A stretch of 64,000 bases of DNA, taken from Tubulanus polymorphus (Eukaryota > Nemertea > Palaeonemertea > Tubulaniformes > Tubulanidae). The stretch covers positions 622,501 through 686,500 of the forward strand of contig NC_134032.1 in NCBI RefSeq assembly GCF_964204645.1. Direction: 5' to 3'. The notes under the pieces were generated by a model, which saw only the letters and a list, made by a program, of their open reading frames with translations, made no database searches and was not told the DNA's origin. Shown here piece by piece: positions 38,161 to 47,821 of this stretch (within the stretch, counting starts at the first letter, position 1; each line of letters opens with the position of its first letter). The position numbers were made by a program, and so were the translations under genes.

Positions 38161-39080
38161 GATCGCTCGGAACTTTGAAACTATCTCTGAAACAATCAGA
38201 CAATCATCTAACAGAGTTTTATCGTCGTTTTAAACTGATATATCTCAATCTAATTATTCGCCTTTGATTATTATAAAGATTTTTCTTTTTCAATAAAATA
38301 AATTAACGGATTCTTTGCGGCTAAAATGATGCCTCTTCTATTTCTAACTGCAATGAAACTTGTAATCAGTTCATTTCTTTAGCTGTCGCTGAAAGGCGTG
38401 GATTTAGAGGAGTCGCGTGCTCCCACTTTTTGACCAATGTTCCTAAATCTTTTTCCCAAATCGAAAAGGAAGAGAAGTAACAAATTAGACGTTTCTAATT
38501 TCACAGCATTTTCCGAACGTTTTTCAAATGAATCGCTTAAAAGTTTCTATATTCCGGCTTCGTCTCCGGTTAAGGGGGATTTCTCACAAACGCGCTCCGC
38601 CTTATCAAAATACCTGGTTCCGTCCCTGGCCGGGTTAGCTTGATTATTGTTAGCTTGATTACGATGCTACAAAAATAGTACGGTCTGTGTCCCGACCCCG
38701 GGGCTCCCTCTTTATACATATATACAATAAGATTTCCGTTATGTAAATCTAACTAGCTCCCGTGTTCGATTTAAATGTGACGTCACGGTTTACTTCTGAG
38801 AGTACTTAATTACTGGGTTACACTCCGTTTGTTCACGACTCCGTTCAACTGTGTAGAGTACATATAATATGCTCATACTGGTTAGGACGTCAACCCGAAC
38901 TCAGCTTAATTACTCGCCACACTAATCCCCCTAAGACACTAATTAGCCCGAATTTAAGACTCAGCTCGTCCGGCGTGACACTCGTTATTTAAAGATTGGT
39001 CGCGGTGCGTGAAACATAAAAACACAAACCACGCAGATATATATAGAAACGTAAACAACAGCTCTCAATCTTACTACGAA
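38161..39080. other. 3' UTR of the IQ/VWA gene and spacer to the next gene
   Basis: AATAAA at 38292-38297, about 130 bp after the stop, is a convincing polyadenylation signal. Near 38325-38394 is a partial match to the GATACCTTGTTTC MITE interior. The rest, up to 39080, should contain the promoter and 5' UTR of the TRDP-repeat gene; no core promoter motif could be assigned. Confidence 0.6.
38292..38297 (+). promoter_or_regulatory. Polyadenylation signal of the IQ/VWA gene
   Basis: AATAAA in the sequence CAATAAAATAAATT, about 130 bp downstream of the TGA at 38158-38160. Position and AT-rich context are typical. Confidence 0.6.
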
Positions 39081-40964
39081 ATGGCGACGTCAACATCGGT
39101 ATCAGCGTTATCTACCGCGGATGGATTGGGGCAGCGAAATGCGCCGGAAGCCTATCTGAAACACGGGGGTACGATAAAACGGATTCGGGCAGCTCACGAC
39201 AGTTTACGACGAGGATGCACGAGGGAATACGGCAGCGTGAAGTCAACGAAATCCGGCTCCGTCAAATCAAGGTATCCTGTCCCGTTTCAATTTCTTTTCC
39301 TTTTTTTATGATACTAAAAAAGATTTAGAAAATAACCTGTTGTATGCAAAAGAGTTTTAAAAACCAGGGTCTAGTTTTAAGGACTGCTTTAAACCTGAAC
39401 CGTTGAGCTATTTAGTTCATTTACAATCTGGTTAAACCCCGGGTTAAAGTTAATACCAGTCAATGAAACTAGTACCAAGAATTTAAATCATCACGACGTT
39501 GGTTTTTTTTTTGATTCGATGTATTGGTGGCTATGAAATAAAACTTGTTTATCTTATTACCTGATCTCCGCGACTATTCTACTTTTAGGTATATACTAAA
39601 CTTATAGGCTAAAGGGGAGTTCTAGTGTTAGGCTAAAAATAAATATAGCTGCAAAGCAGCGACAACGGTTTTCTGCCTTGCTGGTTTAAATGTCGCACTG
39701 GGAAGCGCACAAAATAATTCTTATCAGTTTATAACATGCGACTATTTTGAAGGAGCGCGACACATATTCGGGATATGTGGATCCACAGGGCTACCACGTC
39801 GGTCATCCTTATTACCGAAATCAATGAATTTTATTGCTAACCGAGTTTACGTATTTGAAGTCAAAATTCTTTTAAATAAGAAAATATGTAAAATATGACT
39901 CTAGAAGGTATTTATTACTGATATAACATGATTTCAAGTGTTAAAATCGATAAGGAATAAATAAATATGCTATATTTCATTTCATCTCGGTTCATCTCGG
40001 TAAAATACGTCATCTCGGTAATAAGGATGACCCTACCACGGAAAAACTACTGATGTACCTTGATTGGTGCTTTCATAGTTCCGTTGGAATTTGCATGAAC
40101 TAATCGTACCCGACGTTTCGATCTCATCCTAGAGATCATCGTGTCAGATCTCTAGGGTGAGATCGAGACGTCGTGTATTTTTCACTGATCAGTTTCAATG
40201 ACACATTTTTGATTCTCTAATTTTTTTCATCTTTCAGAAACGATATTTACACAAACTGCGAGACTCAAAACGTAGATGGAAGTAGAGTGGAGAAAGCAGC
40301 GTCCCCTAGCGACGAATCGGCGGTTTTAACTATGTTGCATAATTGGGTGGCATTTCGCACTCGTCTGAATAACGTTTTGATCAATCAGACTTTAGCGCCG
40401 AGACGGCGTCACAGACCGGCTCCGATTGAGACGATGCAGATTGACCCGGCCGTCAGTGAATTCGCCGTCCAGTACATCCGCAACTGTGACATCCATCGGC
40501 GCAGGTACGCTGCCGATATCGAGACCTTCCTGCAAATAGCGATACCCAGGGTGACGAAAACGACCAGTCCTAAGGCATCGCCTCGAAATAGAATCGACAC
40601 TCTGACACGTGACCCGAAAGCAGCCTACACTCTGACACGTGACCCGAAGGCAGCCGACAATCCAACACGTGACCCGAAACAAGTCGAATCTCCGACACGT
40701 GACCCTAATGTACCACGTGACACACCGACAACGATGTCTGCAGATGTCGACCTCGAGCATATCGATTATAGTCTGTTCGATAAGCCGACTTCAGGAATAT
40801 CTAGAACGGACTCGTCGCGGGATGATATGCAACTGGTTCGAGCCTCGGCCATCCGAATCGGGCCTCAACATTACACAGACACAACCCGCAGTCTTACAAC
40901 CGTTTCATCGAACAGTTCTAGAAAACACCAGTCTTTCATGTCTCTGTGGATTGTTGATATTTGA
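39081..40964 (+). CDS. Unrecognised two-exon gene, 305 residues, with TRDP repeats
   Basis: Exon 1 39081-39271 and exon 2 40238-40964 join with the split codon AG|A and an open frame to TGA. I chose 39081 because it is the first ATG in the frame (context GAAATGG); the frame is open further left but without ATG. The protein is hydrophilic and basic, without signal peptide or membrane segment. The middle (about residues 80-160) is rich in predicted helix with many Arg and includes RRRHRPAPIETMQ and SEFAVQYIRNCDIHRRRY. It is followed by four 10-residue units containing T-R-D-P-K/N. The DNA of each unit contains CACGTG. The C-terminus is Ser/Thr-rich. No family recognised and no function proposed. 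It lies 0.9 kb after the IQ/VWA gene in the same orientation. Confidence 0.75.
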
Positions 40965-41867
40965 TTTAAGTGATTCTTAGCCCAACTTGGAGCTGGAGAA
41001 ATATCAGAATTTGACTGATATTTGCACAGTGTTTCCGAAACCTTTCTACAAAAGGAAGGCGGGTCGTTTTCACAAAAGGATTATTTTTAAATTGGCCATA
41101 TTGGGCCCTAGCTCGCTGGTAACCCTAACCCTAGCTCGGCCATAACCTTAACTTCAGCAGGACTCGAACCTGTGTCCGTTAGTCCGCAAGCCGAGCATGC
41201 TAACCACTAGACCATAGACCAGTAGTGATTGATAGGGTTTTAGCTGAATGTCTATTGAAATTTTCAAATGCGGGTGGTCCCAGGTTCGAATCTTGGGCTA
41301 CGTTCAAAATGATCTTCATAATATTGGAAAACATCTCTTTCAAATAAAGAAATCCCTAGATGAAACCTCCATAGTCTTAGGGCTTTGTTTATCTGGTTGG
41401 ATGGTGCTATTCCGGGCCTATTGAAACCTGTATAGAACTAACTGGTAAGCATTTGCCACAACCTGTTCAGATGTTTAACTGCAATATTTCAACGCTTTCA
41501 ATGAATTCTATAGCATTCAGGAATAACATGTGTAAAATATAAATGATTAAAACCTAATTCATATTTTGTGCAATATTAACATTTCATAAATTGTAGCAAA
41601 TTGAATATATTTTCTATTTAGTTCAGAGTGAATTGCATGAAATTTTTGAAACTATCTTCCTATTCGATGGTTACAATGATTGTGATTTCCATCTCTTCAC
41701 AACTGAATGGCAGGTATAACAAAGAATGAAATGGTGCCCCTGTGGATTTCGTTGAAATTATATTAGTTATCCCGATTAGCGAGGACACACGGTCAATTCT
41801 AATACGTGCTGAGAAGACCGACTCACTGACAGACAGTTAGTGGATTCTGCGTTCTCCTTCATAAATC
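40965..41867. other. Spacer with SINE-like tRNA boxes
   Basis: Contains the minus-strand SINE-like piece listed next and, near 41278-41300, a plus-strand GGTTCGAATCTTGGG (B-box-like) sequence. The remainder is AT-rich without coding signal. The short frame at 41840-42064 overlaps the GPCR in another frame and is spurious. Confidence 0.55.
41150..41215 (-). repeat. tRNA-like SINE head or tRNA pseudogene
   Basis: On the minus strand TGGTCTAGTGGTTAGCATG (A box) is followed by GGTTCGAGTCC (B box, plus-strand 41160-41170) at normal tRNA spacing. The acceptor stem does not pair and the anticodon arm is irregular, so a functional tRNA is unlikely. Confidence 0.55.
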
Positions 41868-42822
41868 ATGAATTCTTCTCAAATGCAGATTGGTCGACCT
41901 TATTCCAGTTACATCATCCTCATGTCTGTATCGAACAAGTCAGGAATCTACCGTACCGTGTCACTGGTAATTCTGCTAATCTTATTCCAGTTAGGAGCCT
42001 TCGGCAATTCGGCTACTTTCCTGATTATGATAAGTCGCAGATTCCGCAGTTTATCTTACGCTAACTATCTGCTTATTCTATCGGTCAGCGATTTTGTGGT
42101 CTACGTCAATCTAGTTCTGATGCCTGTTTTACAGTTTGTTCTCTTGCGCGTAAACTTCGGTCCGATATTCGTTATAAACTCCCTGATCGGTTGCCAAATC
42201 TACGAATTTGTAATGTTACTTTTCGGCTGCCAATAGTTCGTGGTTGATAGTAGCGATATCTCTAGAACGCGCGGCGGTTGTTCTCTTCCCGTTCACATCT
42301 CGTTTGGTTTGCACGCATAGATTCGCTAGATTCGCTATATTGATAATTACCGCAGTGAATGTCCTCGTCCTGTATCTCACGCCAGCTTTGTCGTTACATT
42401 TCTCCGACCAGTTTTTCGGATGTTACTACGAATTGTTGGACCAGTTAAAATATTTCTCCATCAGTACTATTTACATTAACACATTACCGTTAACCTTGAT
42501 TGTTTTAGCGAATTCTCTGATAATAATTCAGTTGTTCAGAGGCTCGAAAATGGTTTCGTCCGATCAGAAAACTACGAAATCAAAACGTACGACAATAATG
42601 CTCGTAACAGTTTCACTCGCATTTGCAATGTTTAAAAGTCCAACTATAATTACCGTATTTTTACCAATCTCGACAGAACAGAGACAGTTTCTGTTGGACC
42701 TTTTCACGCAGTTTCAATTGTGCAACTATTCAATAAACTTCTACATATATCTTTTACTGGGACGAGAAATTCGTGAATATTTCTGTATGAAAATCCGCTG
42801 TGGTAGAAATTCTGGCAAATAA
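41868..42822 (+). pseudogene. Rhodopsin-type GPCR with one frameshift after TM3 start
   Basis: A single-exon seven-transmembrane receptor of the peptide-receptor type. The first frame (41868-42236) encodes an N-terminus with NSS, TM1 with GNSATFLIM, TM2 with LLILSVSDFV and the start of TM3, then stops at TAG 42234-42236. The frame one base over continues at once with SSWLIVAISLERA, where LER takes the place of the DRY motif. It runs through TM4-TM7 to NFYIY (the NPxxY position) and stops at 42822. One extra base near 42234 accounts for the break. No other damage is seen, so this is either a young pseudogene or a sequencing/assembly error. Ligand unknown; the overall look recalls invertebrate neuropeptide (FMRFamide-like) receptors, but this is a weak guess. 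Confidence 0.85.
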
Positions 42823-42847
42823 TCCGCGATTCGATCGTACTTCATCA

Positions 42848-42962
42848 AGACCCAGTTCAATATTTGTGAGTCAAGATTTGACTAAGAGTTAAGTCATTGA
42901 AAATGAACTAATTTCAACTCAGAGTTAACTCTAACTCATAACTGTGGAACTGGACCTAGAGG
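42848..42962. repeat. Palindromic MITE with CAGTTC...GAACTGG ends
   Basis: Second dispersed copy of the element at 26948-27066: left GACCCAGTTCAATATTTGTG, centre GAAAATGAACTAATTTCAAC, right CTCATAACTGTGGAACTGGA. Confidence 0.8.
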
Positions 42963-45216
42963 CTTTCGGTAAATCGAATTTCGCTTTCGGTTGGTTTGTA
43001 CAGATCCAAAAGAATTTGGAAAAAAGGAATCAAAATTCTTTTGAAGAAAAATTATTGAATTTCAGAATTTAGACCCGAAACCGAATGGGGCACCGGCAAC
43101 GCTACTGTGGCAAGCGAAATTTCAATACAATCCGCCATGTGTCGCTAGTGTAACGACGTCTTCTTATTTAGTAATTAATGATTAGGTTAGAAGACTTATA
43201 TTGATTCCTAATGAATTCTACCTACATCAGAGCGAAATTAAATACAGCGAATTAATTAACACACGAGATCCTGATATTAGAGCTAATTTAACATTCCTAT
43301 AACTTAGTCATATTTTTCCGTAATCGATTAACTGTTCAATATCTAAAATATCGATAATATAAATTTCCGAGTAATAGTATTATTATAAAACCGACAAACT
43401 TTTTTAATTCTTTTTTATTTACCAAACTATATGAAGTACGCACATGTATTGAACTCCTTATACTGATCTAGTCAAGAGAATAAACGTTCATCTTGTCTTA
43501 TCTTATCTACGCTGGATTTCTTCTCAAAATCAAAAAGATTCAAACAGTATTTTTTTTTAGTTTAGATTTTTAGTAGAGTATGAAGTTCCAACAGCGAGTA
43601 ACAGTGTAATCCTATAGTGTGTCTTACGAATCGGCTGCAGGGCTTTCATAGGCATAAGCGCAAGTTCTTTAGATACGATTTCATAAATAATAGGTACACG
43701 GATATAGGTGGATGATAATGTAAGGTGAAATATGAATTATTCTTCACGTCTGATTGTGGCTTTTCTAAACCGCTTATCCATTCGTGCCCACCGCGCAGCT
43801 ATACGCGCTAACCGCCTGTGTCTGTTGACCGTTACGAAGATGACCAGCGGCCTATAGTAATCCTTTAGTCGTATTTCGGCTATTGGCGATGCAGCCAATC
43901 ATCGCTTACGAAATCTAAGAGGTCAGTGAAAAGATGGTGGGCGCCCATACAAGTCGTCATTATACTTGGAAATTCTATCGATGGAAGTCTATGCGCGCGT
44001 GCTTAGATATGACACGGAATTTTTAACGAATTTTCATGGGATACTACTCGGACCATTCGCGACCGAACTCATAAACTATTTGTGATAGATACAATTTGAC
44101 TCTCAACTTGGAAACGGAATTTGAAATGACTTCAAAATTGACTCTGAAATCGAAGGATTAAATTGACTCTTAATTCCTAGGATTATAATGCATTTCTGGA
44201 ATCTCTGGTCCATCGCGTCGCAAGGTTGCTGTAAGGTAGGTGGGATATTTATTAGCATTAGCGGCTGAAATTATGTTTTATAGGATTAGAATTAGGTGAT
44301 TTAGGTTAGGTTGCAAAAATGCATATTAGGTTCCTGGTTCCCGTGGAAGATACAACAGACTCGGCAAGCGATGGTCGAAAACAAGACTTGTCCAAATCGT
44401 TTAAGGTAGGACATACTTCAGCGTGGACTTGTCAACTAGAGTTGATACGTCCATGATTTCAGTGAGAAGAAAAAGACCCCCCGGGCCACAGATGATCGAA
44501 CCTGAAATTGACTGACGATGACAGAGTGGCCTGAAGAAAAATTCCGGTACGACCTGCTTGAAATATCTTCTTTTTAAATTGTTTCATAGAATAGAATTGA
44601 TGTTAGCGATACATATAGCTAGTTAGTTGACCCTCATTTCATTAAAACATAATTTCAGCCATTAATTCCTTCTTTGCCAATTGCAAATACTTAAGTTAGA
44701 TTATTTAAGAGTTTGTAATTTAAGTGTTACTTTGGTACGATTAAGGAGTTGAACTTATATAGCCTACAAGTGACCTTTACGTACAACTGCTTACAAATGG
44801 CGATTAGGGCTAGCGTTGGATGAGAGGCCCAACATGAAATGTAGGGTCTGGTCACCGAATAGTAACTAGGTTGTTTCTGGTAGATGGCGTTACAATGATT
44901 TGTAAACAGTTTTTGAATGGATTTCGCTGTTAGGCTCCGCTAGAGACCCTCAACCCCCTCACCTCACCAGGCGTGTACGTAATATATTGAGTTTGACCAT
45001 GAGCCATTATTTGAAGTTATGTCGCGCCATCTTATTTTTAAATCATCTCGGGCCGTTTTTGTTGTGTAGTCATGATCAGACCTATCCGTAAATGACTTGC
45101 TCACAGAAATGCCGAGCACCGAAACTCATCGTTTGTACCGTAAACTTTCGTTAATTGCAGACTACAGCGAATACCAGATTCCAGACAAGAGACACCGAAC
45201 GCGTCTTCGTTTTATA

Positions 45217-45489
45217 GACTGAACTCGTTATATAATCAATGACTGCACTCGTTATTTAGACAATGACTGCACTCGTTATATAGACAATAACTGAACTCGT
45301 TATTTAGACAATGACTGCACTCGTTATTTAGACAATGACTGAACTCGTTATATAGACAATGACTGAACTCGTTATATAGACAATAACTGAACTCGTTATT
45401 TAGACAATGACTGCACTCGTTACATAGACAATAACTGAACTCGTTATTTAGACAATGACTGAACTCGTTATATAGACAATGACTGAACT
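45217..45489 (+). repeat. 24-bp minisatellite, 11 units
   Basis: Units read GAACTCGTTATATAGACAAT then GACT, with alternating GAACTC/GCACTC, ATATAG/ATTTAG and AATGACT/AATAACT variants. The variants are intermixed, as expected from unequal exchange. Confidence 0.95.
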
Positions 45490-45924
45490 CACTTTATTTT
45501 CATGAGAAACACTACAACTATATATACATCTAGAATGGTTTAACAATATGCAAAAAACACTATCCTCGCTCGTGTAATATAATCCAAGCAACATAAACCA
45601 ACCGCAGTAATTAACAATTAAAAGTTGGGTTTTTTTTCACAAAACAATTTTCCATCCGATAAAAATCTATTTTGCCGTTCGTTATAATATGGCCACGACG
45701 TAAGCTATGTGACGATAGTAAATAACGACCTCAAATTAATCGACGAACTGTTCTTCTTGATATTGACGATGTTAGGAAACATAAGAGTGACACTATCGGG
45801 ATAGTTAAGCTACATTAACCGCCAGCCTGCCCCTGAGGGCTTTTGGATTGTCTGGACTTCCAACTTTCTCGACGAAGTTTTAAGGTCCATGGACCTCTTC
45901 TTGTACTTTGAAGTCATCACGAGC

Positions 45925-46200
45925 CATTTCTTTTAAAGTCTCGCGCCATTTTATTTTGAAGTCATCTCGCGCCGATTTATTTTTGAAGTCTTCTCGATCC
46001 GTGCCATTTTGAAGTCATCTCGCGCCATTTAATTTTGCAGTCATCTCGCGCCATTTCATTTCGAGTCATCTCACGCCATTTTGTTTGGAAGTCATGTCGA
46101 GTTATTCTATTCAAATCATTTTGGGCCATTTTATCTTAAAAGTCTTTATTTCGTGAAGTTTTAATTTGAATTCATGTCAGGCCATTTTGTTTCGAAGTCG
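45925..46200 (+). repeat. Degenerate ~26-28-bp repeat
   Basis: Repeated phrases TCATCTCGCGCCATTTTATT and TTTTGAAGTCATCTCGCGCC with many substitutions and indels; an old minisatellite. A related phrase occurs near 45005-45060. Confidence 0.75.
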
Positions 46201-46720
46201 TTTTGCGCCGTATTATCACGAAGCCTTTCTATTTCAATGTAGATAAAACCAATACTAGATTTAAACTCGCTCGATTCGGGCGTTTTGATTTTTAATTTCA
46301 GGATGTTAATAATCAGTAATTGCTGGCTAGAACCGAACAACGCCGCTCTACCCAGAACTGGGAGACTTTGGACGCTGACGCCTTACTGCGAATCTCTGAA
46401 CTTCACAGTCTGACATCGCAGTTTATACTCGGTAAGTTTAATCGAAATAAATCGAATTAAATTTTTTTGAATTATAGTAATTGACCATCCGAAGATCAAA
46501 TGATAATTTTTGGTTGTATCTTATTCATCTTCAGCTCCAGCAAACGAGTCGCAGCACAGAGCGGGCCCCGGTGGGCGGGGGGGGGGGGGGTGCTGCATTC
46601 TGATATTCGGTTTCAAATCATGTCGCTTCGAAACAAAATAAATTATATTGATTTTGATTCGTGTTTCGTGTCTATATTCCTGGTTTCGACTTTGCTGCAG
46701 CGTTTTTGGACGCCGATGAA

Positions 46721-47065
46721 AACTTAGGATTCGAACCCCTGCAAGCCCGCTTCTCCTGAACACTGAGGATGACTTAGGATTCGAACCCTTGCAAGCCAGC
46801 GTCTCCCGAACACTGAGGATGACTTAAGATTCGACGAAACCTTGCAAACCCATTTCTCATGGACCTCAGGGACAACGTAGGATTCGAACCCTTGCGAGCC
46901 CATTTCTCATGGACCCCAAAGAAAACGTAGGATTCAAACCCAGGCAAGTCCACTTCTCCTGAACTCTGAGGATAACTTAGGATTCGAACCCTTGCAAGCC
47001 AACTTCTCTTGGACACAAAAGACAACCTAGTATTCGAACCTAGTATTCGAACCGTTACGAGCAAA
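46721..47065 (-). repeat. ~50-bp tandem repeat carrying tRNA-type B boxes
   Basis: About seven units of the type TAGGATTCGAACCCTTGCAA followed by GCC...CTTCTCCTGAACACTGAGGAT. Read on the minus strand, four units contain an exact RNA polymerase III B box GGTTCGAATCC (46727-46737, 46777-46787, 46880-46890, 46980-46990); others have one mismatch or more. No A boxes accompany them. The open frame on the minus strand across this block follows the repeat and is not a gene. Confidence 0.8.
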
Positions 47066-47175
47066 TTTCTCATAGATACCGAGGAGTAGTAAGGGTATAT
47101 TGTATCTATGTACTATCTTCCCTGTAACACAGATCGTAGTCCCGTAAAGAAGATATAATAGATTCCGCTTCCGTC

Positions 47176-47543
47176 ATGTCTAAATCTGTTGATAAACCAT
47201 TCTACGAAGTTATGAAAAAATACATAGAACCGATCATCCACGTTATTATTTCAAATATTCTCGTTTTCGTATCAAACATAACTCTTATTATTGCGTTACA
47301 CGTCAAAAGTAAGCAACGTGAAACTCAGCGTCCAAAATCTCATTATCTCAAAATCTAACTAAAGCCAATAAAATTGTGCTTACAATCAGTTTAGTACTTA
47401 CTGTTCTAGAACTTCCAGGTTTTGTCGGAAAGTTTGGGAAATCGGGGCTATCTTACAAGATTGTGTTAAATCAAATCTACGAGGTTGCATCACTTTTGAA
47501 TTCATGCGTCAATTTCATACTATACACAATCGTAAACAAATAA
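47176..47543 (+). pseudogene. GPCR remnant, TM5 to TM7, frameshifted
   Basis: The first frame from 47176 has a hydrophobic helix (IIHVIISNILVFVSNITL) followed by a charged loop KSKQRETQR, as at TM5 and its cytoplasmic end. It stops at 47356-47358. The adjoining frame continues with TKANKIVLTISLVLTV (TM6) and ends with NSCVNFILYTIVNK, where NFILY takes the NPxxY position, then TAA at 47541-47543. No TM1-TM4 could be found upstream, so this is a 5'-truncated, frameshifted pseudogene, perhaps related to the receptor at 41868. Confidence 0.75.
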
Positions 47544-47767
47544 TTCAGAAAGAAAAACGTTTTTTCGTTTATTGAAAATCAGTTGAATTTGTCTGAAATT
47601 GTTCAGCTAGTGATTCCTGATTTACTTTGATGTGAAATTAACTAAATTAGTAAAAATAGACTGGCACATTTTTTCTACCTTATGGGACACTTTTTTCCTG
47701 GGACATTTCTACCTACATTCCAGTTTATCAGCAGCTACAGCGCGCTCCCTTGCCGAGATATATTCAC
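47544..47767. other. Junction between the GPCR remnant and the tandem array
   Basis: No coding signal. Homology to the other array units begins at about 47768 (CATTTCATTCTATACAC compared with CATTTCATTGTATACAC), just 54 bp downstream of the first array gene's stop, so this marks the array's left edge. Confidence 0.6.
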
Positions 47768-47821
47768 ATTTCATTCTATACACGCAGTTCACGAACCCTA
47801 GTACCGGTTTAGACTTCGGTT

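Larger units (their letters stand above)
42823..47175. other. Long intergenic stretch between two GPCR loci
   Basis: No gene supported on either strand. It holds a palindromic MITE (42848-42962), a CTACTGTGGCAAGCGA dispersed repeat near 43090-43150, a SINE tail near 43585-43680, a 24-bp minisatellite, a loose GCGCCATTTTATTTTGAAGT repeat and the B-box array. TTTATT at about 45491 could be a minus-strand polyadenylation signal, but no matching coding sequence was found. Confidence 0.6.

Noticed and set aside
39009-39080. Longer N-terminus of the TRDP-repeat protein from GTG at 39009
   Set aside because: No ATG before 39081 in that frame; the first ATG has a good context.
41150-41215. Functional tRNA gene on the minus strand
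   Set aside because: A and B boxes are present but the acceptor stem does not pair and the anticodon arm is irregular.
46774-47073. 99-codon minus-strand open frame
   Set aside because: Lies wholly in the B-box tandem repeat and has no protein signature.
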